From an uncultured Oscillospiraceae bacterium (GTDB taxonomy: Bacteria > Bacillota > Clostridia > Oscillospirales > Oscillospiraceae): a stretch of DNA of 15,418 bases. Where the stretch lies: NCBI GenBank assembly GCA_900758315.1, contig CAAERF010000592.1, positions 1-15,418 on the forward strand, in the 5' to 3' direction. Under the pieces are notes generated by a model. That model searched no databases and was not told the origin of the DNA. It worked only from the letters and a program-made list of their open reading frames with translations. Positions 1-5,310 of the stretch are shown in pieces. The number at the start of each line of letters is the position of its first letter. Position 1 is the stretch's first letter. Made by a program: the position numbers and the translations under genes.

Positions 1-690
1 GACCGCCCCAAGCCGCAGGCGTTCATGGCAAGCTATTACAGCGCCGAGGAGATGGAAAAGCTCTTTGAAGCCGCCCAAGGGCATAAGCTGGAACTGATTA
101 TCCAGCTTGCAGCCTTTTACGGACTGCGCCGTGCCGAGGTGATGGGCTTGCGGTGGGAGGCCATCGACTTTGAAGCCAAAACGCTGACCATTCGCCACAT
201 CGTGACCAGCACCCGCATTGATGGCAAGAAGATTTTGGTAGAAGCTGACCGAGCCAAAACAAAATCCAGTCTGCGCACCTTGCCGCTGGTAGACCCGATT
301 GCCGAACGCTTAAAAGCCGTCAAAGAGCAGCAGGAATACAACCAAAAAATCTGCGGCAACTGCTATAACCAAGAATACCTTGGCTATGTATTTGTGGATG
401 CGATGGGAAACCTGATCCAGCCGGATTCCGTGACGACAGGCTTTCCGCAGTTGCTAAAAGAAAACGGTCTGCGCAGGATCCGATTCCACGACTTGCGCCA
501 CTCCTGTGCCAGCCTATTGCTGAAAGAGGGCGTGCCAACGAAGCAGATTCAAGAGTGGCTGGGCCACAGTGATATTTCTACCACAGCCAATATTTACGCA
601 CATCTGGATTCGCAGTCCAAGAACCTCAGCGCCCGGACGATGGCAAACACGCTGACATTGCCGAAAGCGCCGAGCGTAAAAGAATGGTAA
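1..690 (+). CDS. int: Tyrosine recombinase/integrase, C-terminal catalytic part (5' end outside window)
   Basis: The reading frame is open from base 1, so this is the 3' part of a longer gene whose arm-binding and core-binding domains lie outside the window. It is the catalytic domain of a phage/ICE-type tyrosine recombinase, which cuts and rejoins DNA at attachment sites through a 3'-phosphotyrosine. Catalytic residues are visible: Arg in GLRRAEV (codon 127-129), His-x-x-Arg in HDLRH (487-498), the third-box His in GHSD (565-567), and the nucleophile Tyr in ANIYAHL (595-597). All are intact, so nothing suggests a pseudogene. It is followed at once by a strong hairpin. It most likely belongs to an element (A) lying to the left, with int near its right end. 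Family assignment is secure; ownership by element A is inference. Confidence 0.95.
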   Translation, partial: DRPKPQAFMASYYSAEEMEKLFEAAQGHKLELIIQLAAFYGLRRAEVMGLRWEAIDFEAKTLTIRHIVTSTRIDGKKILVEADRAKTKSSLRTLPLVDPIAERLKAVKEQQEYNQKICGNCYNQEYLGYVFVDAMGNLIQPDSVTTGFPQLLKENGLRRIRFHDLRHSCASLLLKEGVPTKQIQEWLGHSDISTTANIYAHLDSQSKNLSARTMANTLTLPKAPSVKEW

Positions 691-701
691 GGTAAAACAG
701 C

Positions 702-743
702 ACACCCCGGTATCTGTCTGAGTAAGGACGGATACCGGGGTGT
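702..743. terminator. Bidirectional intrinsic terminator between int and the antitoxin gene
   Basis: Perfect 13-bp inverted repeat: arm ACACCCCGGTATC at 702-714 and its reverse complement at 731-743, with a 16-nt loop. It sits exactly between the convergent int (ends 690) and antitoxin (ends 748). It lacks a long T tract on either strand, but position and stem strength support a shared terminator. Confidence 0.75.
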
Positions 744-747
744 TGTG

Positions 748-1020
748 TTATTCAAACGAAATATGAAGTGTCTTGCCCATGCAAGAAGCCATTTTTTGCA
801 GAAAATCCAACGAGGGATTTGCATTACCGTTTTCAAAACGTGAAATATTTGCCTGCGCAGTTCCCATTTTTTCGGCCAGCTGTTTTTGAGTTAACCCGGC
901 AGACTTCCGACTTGCGATTGCAGCGCGAATGGCTTCATACTGAGGACCAAGCTGATCGTACTCGGCTTTGACTGCGGGATTTTCAGAAAAAGTTTTATTC
1001 TTGAAATCAGTGTAATTCAT
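748..1020 (-). CDS. higA: XRE-family antitoxin, HigA-like
   Basis: A 90-residue protein with one Cro/CI-type helix-turn-helix at about residues 40-85 (AGLTQKQLAEKMGTAQANISRFENG, quoted as two parts: AGLTQKQLAEKMG and TAQANISRFENG). The short acidic N-terminal extension and small size match HigA-type antitoxins, which bind the toxin and repress their own operon. The ATG at 1020 is preceded by AAAGGAG at a rather long 12-nt spacing, and an in-frame stop just upstream excludes a longer start. The gene follows the toxin gene on the same strand, giving the toxin-first order typical of higBA. The gap to the toxin gene is unusually long at 165 bp, so the antitoxin may have an additional promoter; I see no convincing one. 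Recognition is by motif and context, not by search. Confidence 0.85.
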   Translation of the reverse strand: MNYTDFKNKTFSENPAVKAEYDQLGPQYEAIRAAIASRKSAGLTQKQLAEKMGTAQANISRFENGNANPSLDFLQKMASCMGKTLHISFE

Positions 1021-1185
1021 AGTCTCACTTTACTCCTTTCATTCACATGCAAACGTGTACCTTTTTACGCAACCACTCTATATTATGTTCGTATAGGGAT
1101 GCTATCTTTATCACATTCAGTTTGCACAAACCTTACCTTAAAAAGCAAAGACTATTATATGTGTTTTTTATAAGAACCTTTCCTT

Positions 1186-1527
1186 TCAATGACGCCTTTT
1201 ATAATCGCGTAATCTCTTTTGGGCAATTTCAATCTCTGAGCGAGGAGTTTTTTGCGTCTTTTTGATGAATCCATGCAGTAAAACTATCGTGTCTGCTTGC
1301 CAAATAAAATAGAAGATACGAGATATGTCACTCGAAAATTTGATTCGTAGCTCCCAAATTTCACCATCAATGTGCTTGACATAAGGTTCTTTTAATGCGT
1401 TGCCAAACTCTGCAAGAAGATCAATTTCCCGAAATGCTTTGGCTTGATGCTTTGCAGGTAACTCATTTATAAATTCGGCGAGGACTTCCTTGCCGTCCTC
1501 AGTACTATACAGTTCGATTTTGAAAAT
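1186..1527 (-). CDS. higB: HigB/RelE-like toxin (phage Gp49-like family), probable ATT start
   Basis: A type II toxin of the RelE/ParE superfamily, predicted to be a ribosome-dependent mRNA interferase neutralised by the XRE protein downstream. The C-terminal half carries the Gp49/HigB signature: a WELRIKF strand, an Arg-Ile-x-Tyr-Phe strand (SRIFYF), LLHGFIKKTQKTP, and a terminal helix with EIEIAQKR. The frame is open from TTG at 1602, but that TTG is the first triplet of the -35 box, so it cannot be the start. Family members begin at the equivalent of FKIELY. Here that is preceded by Ile encoded by ATT (1525-1527), with AAGGGGG (1537-1543) nine bases upstream. No ATG, GTG or TTG in frame fits better. 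The product would be 113 residues. An ATT start would keep translation weak. Alternatively, a start codon was lost and the toxin is attenuated. Confidence 0.85.
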   Translation of the reverse strand: MFKIELYSTEDGKEVLAEFINELPAKHQAKAFREIDLLAEFGNALKEPYVKHIDGEIWELRIKFSSDISRIFYFIWQADTIVLLHGFIKKTQKTPRSEIEIAQKRLRDYKRRH

Positions 1528-1573
1528 AGGTGTACACCCCCTTGAAATATATGCTGGTCTATATCTCAATAAA

Positions 1574-1602
1574 ATTATATCGTATATGATATAAAAAGTC
1601 AA
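1574..1602 (-). promoter_or_regulatory. Sigma-70-type promoter of the higBA operon
   Basis: On the minus strand TTGACT (1597-1602) and TATAAT (1574-1579) are separated by exactly 17 bp. Transcription should start near 1567 and give a short leader before the toxin's ribosome binding site. Confidence 0.85.
1575..1594. promoter_or_regulatory. Palindromic operator over the higBA promoter
   Basis: TTATATCGTATATGATATAA is palindromic at 18 of 20 positions (arms TTATATC and GATATAA are perfect). It covers the spacer and nearly all of the -10 box. This is where a HigA dimer would be expected to bind for autorepression; the binding is inferred. Confidence 0.7.
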
Positions 1603-1816
1603 GGGAGCTTATATTGCTTGCGCGAGTGGTTCGTATTCTTGTGAGCAGAATAAGGGGTTACGCAAAAAGGAAACACGGATTTTTGTGCATTCTCGTGAAT
1701 AGCTATTTGCCGCGATTGCTGGTATGATTTGTACCGAACCCGAAAATCACTACTTGAAAATAAAGGGGAGATGTTTATAAGAAAAGTACGGGAATTTTAC
1801 AAAGCGGCAATAAAAA
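1603..1816. other. Non-coding stretch between the higBA promoter and the first tRNA fragment
   Basis: No convincing gene. It contains a 12-bp direct repeat AAAATCACTACT at 1743-1754 and 1814-1825, the second copy forming the left arm of the terminator below. Such repeats near an att site could be integrase arm sites, but nothing proves this. A possible 20-codon reading frame at 1771-1833 has its Shine-Dalgarno abutting the ATG and runs into the terminator, so it is not annotated. Confidence 0.5.
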
Positions 1817-1847
1817 ATCACTACTCAATGTAGAATTGAGTAGTGAT
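1811..1847 (-). terminator. Intrinsic terminator downstream of first tRNA-Ser 3' copy
   Basis: Perfect 12-bp stem (ATCACTACTCAA at 1817-1828 and its complement at 1836-1847) with a 7-nt loop. On the minus strand it is followed by a run of Ts (1811-1816). It lies just after the CCA of the 1851 tRNA fragment, as expected for a tRNA transcription terminator. Confidence 0.8.
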
Positions 1848-1848
1848 A

Positions 1849-1870
1849 CTTGGCGCAGACGGTGGGATTC
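1849..1870 (-). repeat. 22-bp att-like repeat, copy 1 (tRNA-Ser 3' terminus)
   Basis: Identical over 22 bp to 2013-2034. On the minus strand it reads from the second half of the T loop through T stem, acceptor strand, discriminator G and CCA (1851-1853), plus two flanking bases. The sequence departs from tRNA immediately upstream, so only the 3' end of the tRNA is present. It is best read as an integration scar or att core of an element using a tRNA-Ser target. Confidence 0.75.
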
Positions 1871-1953
1871 TCCCGCGCCCTTGCAACAGTCCGCAGGACT
1901 GTTGCAGCCCGGCGGGACGCAAAGCGCCGGGCACGGGCTGTTCGAATCCCACC
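1861..1953. repeat. Composite palindromic block between the two att-like repeats
   Basis: Outer arms GGTGGGATTC (1861-1870) and GAATCCCACC (1944-1953) are exact inverted repeats. Inside are two perfect hairpins: TGCAACAGTCC with GGACTGTTGCA (1882-1892/1896-1906, 3-nt loop), and GCCCGGCG with CGCCGGGC (1907-1914/1925-1932). An alternative pairing, CCCGCGCCC (1872-1880) with GGGCACGGG (1929-1937), is possible. The whole could fold as a branched structure. The right arm is also the inverse of 14 bp of the T arm in att copy 2 (2025-2038). I see no open frame with protein character; it may be a small palindromic repeat element. Confidence 0.6.
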
Positions 1954-1978
1954 TTGCAGCTCTTGCATAGTTTGCCGC

Positions 1979-2011
1979 AAAAATAAAAAGCAGCACCCCG
2001 CAAGGTGCTGC
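1979..2011 (-). terminator. Intrinsic terminator downstream of second tRNA-Ser 3' fragment
   Basis: Perfect 8-bp stem GCAGCACC (1990-1997) with GGTGCTGC (2004-2011) and a 6-nt loop. On the minus strand it is followed by a T-rich tract (complement of 1979-1989). It directly follows the tRNA CCA. Confidence 0.85.
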
Positions 2012-2012
2012 C

Positions 2013-2034
2013 CTTGGCGCAGACGGTGGGATTC
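2013..2034 (-). repeat. 22-bp att-like repeat, copy 2
   Basis: Second copy of the direct repeat at 1849-1870, embedded in the longer tRNA-Ser fragment. The distance between the copies is 164 bp. Confidence 0.8.
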
Positions 2035-2074
2035 GAACCCACGTGACATTGCTGTCAAATTGATTTCGAGTCAA
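2015..2074 (-). pseudogene. 3' two-thirds of tRNA-Ser(CGA); displaced attachment site (attL of element B)
   Basis: Read on the minus strand it has the anticodon-loop sequence CTCGAAA (2064-2070, anticodon CGA), the 3' side of the anticodon stem, a class II variable arm (TGACA-GCAA-TGTCA), a T arm (GTGGG-TTCGAAT-CCCAC), the 3' acceptor strand CGTCTGC, discriminator G and an encoded CCA (2015-2017). The long variable arm plus CGA identify tRNA-Ser for UCG codons. No matching 5' half (GCAGACG followed by a D arm) occurs upstream on that strand. The last pair of the anticodon stem already mismatches at 2075, so tRNA identity ends there. This is the expected product when an element integrates into a tRNA 3' end and displaces the native end. 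The intact gene should then lie at the right end of element B, outside the window. Confidence 0.8.
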
Positions 2075-2079
2075 GTACA

Positions 2080-2335
2080 TCAAGGTATTCGTCTTATATC
2101 TCTTTATTCTGTTTTGCGTTGAACCGTCTGTTTTCTGCTCTTACGCTTGTTTTTGATATTTTGACTTATTTCGTTTTATATGTTGCCTGTGGCTGTTTGG
2201 GCAACATTTAGGCAACAATCGTTTTTCGGGCAACACTTTTTGGCACAACACAGGGAAAATTAAAAATTTGTACAGAATTTGAAGATTTGGCTATATTTCA
2301 GTCCAAGTCTTTTTTCTTTTATGGAGGTTTCTACC
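2080..2335. promoter_or_regulatory. Left-end non-coding region of element B with clustered GGCAACA motifs
   Basis: The stretch between the tRNA fragment and the first gene is T-rich. It holds TGTTGCC at 2181-2187, GGCAACA at 2200-2206, 2211-2217 and 2229-2235, and a degenerate GGCACAACA at 2242-2250. Short repeats with one inverted copy close to an att site are typical of integrase arm-type or accessory-protein sites. Being next to a replication-type gene, they could instead be iterons. No clear promoter for the next gene is seen. Confidence 0.5.
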
Positions 2336-2827
2336 GTGAAAAATACAAATTCTGCTGCCGAAAGTGGCGCTTTTATCCGCAAAACGCGAGGGTATTCTGT
2401 TGTGCAGAATGAGGCGCTGTTCAACGATAGCTTATCCATGAGCGCTAAGGGGCTGTATGCCTTGATTGCTGCCCGTATTGATTATACCGCAGTGCCGCTG
2501 ACAAAGCAATGGCTGATGAACCACTGCACTGAGGGCGAACGTGCCTTTAACCGTGCGTGGGATATGCTGAAAAGCAACGGCTATTTGGTTGCGCACGTTC
2601 GTCCGGCCCAACACGGTCGATTCTGCTATGAATACGAACTGCGCGATTCCAATAACGGTTGGAACGGTGTGTATCTGATTTATTACGATGCACAGGGAAA
2701 CATCAGCAATACCAATCTGACGAAAGCCAACCACACCCTACAAAATGTACCTACTGGTATGACCACTACCCACGAAACCGCACCAGTGGTAACCACACCT
2801 GTGGTAAGCGCAGTGGCGGTAATGTAG
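2336..2827 (+). CDS. HTH-domain protein of mobile elements, probable replication-associated protein
   Basis: The frame is open from 2279, but the start is almost certainly GTG at 2336, because GGAGG (2323-2327) lies eight bases upstream and the protein character begins there (163 residues). The core RKTRGYSVVQNEALFNDSLS-MSAKGLYALIAARID resembles winged-helix N-terminal domains of small replication/DnaD-like proteins on Firmicute plasmids and IMEs: LSMSAKGLYALI, then a helix-turn-helix around TEGERAFNRAWDMLKSNGYL, then a wing ending YEYEL (about residues 28-103). The C-terminal 50 residues are Thr/Val/Asn rich and low in complexity. It is the first gene of element B and probably binds DNA for replication or copy control during the circular stage. 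Function is inferred from family resemblance and position only. Confidence 0.65.
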   Translation: MKNTNSAAESGAFIRKTRGYSVVQNEALFNDSLSMSAKGLYALIAARIDYTAVPLTKQWLMNHCTEGERAFNRAWDMLKSNGYLVAHVRPAQHGRFCYEYELRDSNNGWNGVYLIYYDAQGNISNTNLTKANHTLQNVPTGMTTTHETAPVVTTPVVSAVAVM

Positions 2828-2981
2828 GCAGTATTATAATTACTATAATTAAATACTCTTAGTAATTACTATATCAAATACTATAAATAAGCCATCTGAA
2901 AAAGAAAAAGGACAGTGCAGAAAATTTGCCGCACAACAGTCTCTCTTTTTCAGAAGGCTTGCAGAATGAAAGGGTTACACA
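2828..2981 (+). promoter_or_regulatory. AT-rich spacer and structured leader upstream of tnpV-like gene
   Basis: It begins with an AT-rich tract (2833-2887) holding two copies of TAATTACTATA. It is followed by an 11-bp perfect inverted repeat (2895-2905 TCTGAAAAAGA with 2944-2954), enclosing a smaller stem GTGC/GCAC (2915-2918/2931-2934). There is no T tract after the stem, so it is more likely a structured 5' leader than a terminator. Confidence 0.45.
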
Positions 2982-3371
2982 ATGAAAATGGAATATGTGA
3001 ATGTAAACGGCTATCTGATTCCAAAGTTGGAAAATGGTCCAATCACAGACAACACCATTGGAAAATACGGCATGATGCGAGCGCGATACCTTGATGAGCA
3101 TCGACCAATGGAGCGCGACCAGATGTTGTTGGATGGAACGCTGGCACAGCACCTCACGAACATTGACTGCGAGGCACATCGTCAAGTTGAAAGTCTTACC
3201 AAAGTATTGGCAGCGGAAGCCAAAATCAATGAAGAAATGAAACGTTGTAACCCGCTGGAATGGGCAGCAGCTATGCAAGGCTTGCAAGCACAGGCCGAAG
3301 AAATTGTGTGTGCTGAACTGATTTACGCAGAGGAAAACACGAACGATTCACTCTCTTTACCGGGAAAGTGA
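2982..3371 (+). CDS. tnpV: TnpV-like transposon-encoded protein
   Basis: A 129-residue protein matching the pattern of TnpV-type proteins from Clostridial mobile elements (Tn4451 group): a start with a GYLIPKL block, then GKYGMMRARYLDEHR, then MLLDGTLAQHLTNIDCEAHRQVE, and a C-terminal helical part ending EIVCAELIY. In Tn4451, as I recall, TnpV was noted as excisionase-like, but its role is poorly defined. ATG at 2982 has AAAGGG eight bases upstream; a second ATG at 2988 is less well placed. No TnpX-like large serine recombinase is in the window, so TnpV here accompanies the mobilisation genes, as in many IMEs. A hairpin (3360-3366/3377-3383) overlaps its stop codon. Confidence 0.75.
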   Translation: MKMEYVNVNGYLIPKLENGPITDNTIGKYGMMRARYLDEHRPMERDQMLLDGTLAQHLTNIDCEAHRQVESLTKVLAAEAKINEEMKRCNPLEWAAAMQGLQAQAEEIVCAELIYAEENTNDSLSLPGK

Positions 3372-3460
3372 TAGCGTTCCCGGACAGTGCGGCAAGCACG
3401 GCATTATGCTGTCATGCCAGCATAACGCCCTTGTTAGGGGCAGACCCCTAAGACCCCGAT
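3360..3460. other. oriT: Candidate origin of transfer (oriT) with nested inverted repeats
   Basis: The 100-bp gap before mobC is packed with dyads. CCGGGAA (3360-3366) pairs with TTCCCGG (3377-3383). GTGC (3387-3390) pairs with GCAC (3396-3399). TTATGCTG (3404-3411) pairs with CAGCATAA (3418-3425) across a 6-nt loop. TTAGGGG (3434-3440) pairs with CCCCTAA (3445-3451) across a 4-nt loop, followed by GACCCCG. Mobilizable elements usually place oriT immediately upstream of the relaxosome genes mobC-mobA, which follow here. None of the hairpins carries a T tract, so termination is a weaker explanation. The nic site cannot be named from sequence alone. Confidence 0.6.
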
Positions 3461-3472
3461 AGGAGAAAGCAA

Positions 3473-3781
3473 ATGTTAAAACGACAAAAGCAGGTAACGG
3501 TGCGATTTACCGAAAAGGAATATATCCAACTGAAAAGCAAATGCGATGCCGCCGGCATGAAAATGGAGCCGTTTCTCCGTGCGCTGGTAAGCGGCTGTAC
3601 GCTGCGCGAACGCCCGCCGGACAGTTATAAAGCCTTGGCGTCGCAGGTGGCGGCAATCGGAAATAATTTGAACCAGCTGACGCGGTTGGCCAACAGCACC
3701 GGCAAGATCGAGAACGCCCAGCTTGCCGAGGCAAACCGGATGATGCAGCGCATCTGGCAGCTTGTGTGGGAGGAGCAGTAA
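3473..3781 (+). CDS. mobC: Plasmid mobilization relaxosome protein MobC
   Basis: A 102-residue accessory protein of the relaxosome that helps melt oriT DNA and load the relaxase. The N-terminal half has a ribbon-helix-helix-like pattern (VTVRFTEKEYIQLKSKCDAAG), here 21 residues long and therefore given as VTVRFTEKEY plus IQLKSKCDAAG. The C-terminal half has the MobC hallmark AAIGNNLNQLTRLAN at about residues 63-77. The ATG at 3473 is preceded by AGGAG at 3461-3465. The gene overlaps the relaxase by one base (TAATG), giving translational coupling. The base composition of mobC and the relaxase is visibly richer in G+C than the defence genes further right. Confidence 0.93.
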   Translation: MLKRQKQVTVRFTEKEYIQLKSKCDAAGMKMEPFLRALVSGCTLRERPPDSYKALASQVAAIGNNLNQLTRLANSTGKIENAQLAEANRMMQRIWQLVWEEQ

Positions 3782-5199
3782 TGGCAATCACAAAGATTTT
3801 GCCGGTGCGCGGGCAGTTGAAAGGCTGCTTGGATTACGCCGCCAATCCGCAAAAGACGGAGTATCTGAACACCGCAGATATGCAGCGGCTGATGAACTAC
3901 ACGCAGAACGGCGATAAAACCGAGCACCAGCTCTATGTTTCCGGCTTTAACTGCGACCCGCAAAACGCCTATTATCTTATGCAGGCAACAAAGCGGCGTT
4001 GGGGCAAACCGTTGGACAGCGGCAATGTGGGCTACCATATTATTCAGAGCTTCAAGCCCAGTGAGGCAACACCCGATCAGGTACACGAAATCGGCTGCGA
4101 ATTCGCCCGGCGGTTTCTGGCTGACCGTTTTGAGTGCACCGTCAGTACCCATCTGGACAAAGGACATCTGCACAACCACATTGTCGTAAACTCGGTTTCG
4201 TTTATGGATGGGCGGATGTTCCGCAATGATTTTACTACTTACTACAAGGGTATCCGAGCTGTTTCCGATGAACTGTGCCGCGAAAATCGACTGTCTGTTG
4301 TGGAAACGGATGGACACGGGAAATCCTACGGCGAGTGGAAACATGAAAAAGAATGCTCGCCCACGCTGCGGGGCATGGTAAAGGCGGATGTGGAAGTGGC
4401 AATGACCGCCGCGGACAGCTTTGCCGGATTTGTTGCGGAGTTGCAGAAAATGGGGTATGCGGTGAAATACGGACCCAAAACTGCGCATATGACCGTGCGC
4501 CACAAGGAAGCGCAGAAGAATATCCGATTGGACAAAGTCAGCACCCACTTCAGCGAAGATTCGCTGCGGAGGTACTTCCGGAAACTGCAAACACTTCCGC
4601 CTGAAATGCAGCAGGAATATAAGCAGCAAACAGCACCGGAGCCACCACGCCGACAGCCGAAAGAGCAGCCTAAGCCTGTTCGCCGCCGCGCACGGTATTG
4701 CGGCAGATGGAACTGCAGTTACCGCAAAATTACCGGGTTTATGGCTTGCTATTATCGCTACTGTGCATTGCTGAGAAAAGCATATAAAGGCAAAGTCGGC
4801 AAGCGGTGCTATTACCTGCTGCGCGATGATTTCTTGAAGTACAATCGCTACCGGCGGCAATGCGACCTTTTGTGGGAACGGCAAATCACAACGCTTGACG
4901 AACTGCTGACTTACAAAGAAAATCTGCAAGCCGAATACGACAGCCTTACGGCGCAGCGTAGGGCGCTCTATCGCAAGAAGAGTAAAACTACCCCTGCCGA
5001 TTATTCGGAGCAAATACAGGCGATCACAGCCCGCATCAGAGAGCTGCGGCGGGAGATTACCACCTGTGCTGACATTGAGATGGACTGCGGGATGGTGCAG
5101 GATAAGGTGCAAAGGGCAAAGCAACCGGAAAAAGCTGAATTACGGGTCGCAGAGAACACGCATTATAACCATGTATGCGCATACGGCAGCCACCATTAA
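3781..5199 (+). CDS. mobA: MOBP-type relaxase (mobilization nuclease)
   Basis: A 472-residue relaxase/mobilization nuclease that nicks oriT and stays on the 5' end through a tyrosine for conjugal transfer. The N-terminal catalytic domain has the candidate nucleophile Tyr19 in DYAANPQKT, a middle block GYHIIQSFKP (residues 84-93), and the metal-binding His triad in HLDKGHLHNH (124-133). The C-terminal part is Arg/Lys/Tyr rich (about 210-300), then a predicted coiled coil (about 370-440). The start is taken as ATG 3781, which overlaps the mobC stop and is preceded by GGGAGGAG at 5-nt spacing; the in-frame ATG at 3766 lies inside mobC without a comparable site. No coupling protein or VirB-like gene is seen, so transfer would need a helper element. 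Confidence 0.95.
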   Translation: MAITKILPVRGQLKGCLDYAANPQKTEYLNTADMQRLMNYTQNGDKTEHQLYVSGFNCDPQNAYYLMQATKRRWGKPLDSGNVGYHIIQSFKPSEATPDQVHEIGCEFARRFLADRFECTVSTHLDKGHLHNHIVVNSVSFMDGRMFRNDFTTYYKGIRAVSDELCRENRLSVVETDGHGKSYGEWKHEKECSPTLRGMVKADVEVAMTAADSFAGFVAELQKMGYAVKYGPKTAHMTVRHKEAQKNIRLDKVSTHFSEDSLRRYFRKLQTLPPEMQQEYKQQTAPEPPRRQPKEQPKPVRRRARYCGRWNCSYRKITGFMACYYRYCALLRKAYKGKVGKRCYYLLRDDFLKYNRYRRQCDLLWERQITTLDELLTYKENLQAEYDSLTAQRRALYRKKSKTTPADYSEQIQAITARIRELRREITTCADIEMDCGMVQDKVQRAKQPEKAELRVAENTHYNHVCAYGSHH

Positions 5200-5238
5200 C
5201 GAGAAAAGAGGAATGTACTGTAAAGCGCCAAATTTTTC

Positions 5239-5267
5239 TTGGGGTTACCGGTTTTTTGTGCTATAAT
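5239..5267 (+). promoter_or_regulatory. Extended -10 promoter for the AlbA_2/HATPase gene
   Basis: TGCTATAAT (extended -10, TATAAT at 5262-5267) lies 17 bp after a poor -35 (TTGGGG, 5239-5244). It is 44 bp upstream of the ATG at 5311, so this gene is probably transcribed separately from the mob operon. Confidence 0.7.
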
Positions 5268-5310
5268 TATAAAAAGCAATATTCAGCTGAAATTGTGGAG
5301 TGTTTAGGCA

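Noticed and set aside
1047..1265. Plus-strand frame between antitoxin and toxin
   Set aside because: It overlaps the 3' end of the toxin gene in antisense, shows no recognisable character, and lacks a credible ribosome binding site.
1528..1602. N-terminal extension of the toxin from TTG 1602
   Set aside because: The TTG and following codons coincide with the -35 box, spacer and -10 of a consensus promoter and with its operator; no ribosome binding site precedes it.
1771..1833. 20-codon frame after AGGGGAG
   Set aside because: The ribosome binding site touches the ATG and the frame ends in a terminator hairpin.
1775..2122. Several overlapping frames on both strands around the tRNA fragments
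   Set aside because: Their peptides (for example ones containing WDSNPR) are translations of tRNA T-arm sequence and palindromes, a common false annotation.
2015..2160. Complete tRNA-Ser gene
   Set aside because: The 5' acceptor strand, D arm and 5' anticodon stem are absent upstream on the minus strand.
3625..5124. Long minus-strand frame (499 codons) opposite mobC and the relaxase
   Set aside because: It is antisense to genes with clear relaxase motifs; the peptide has no domain character and no ribosome binding site was evident.
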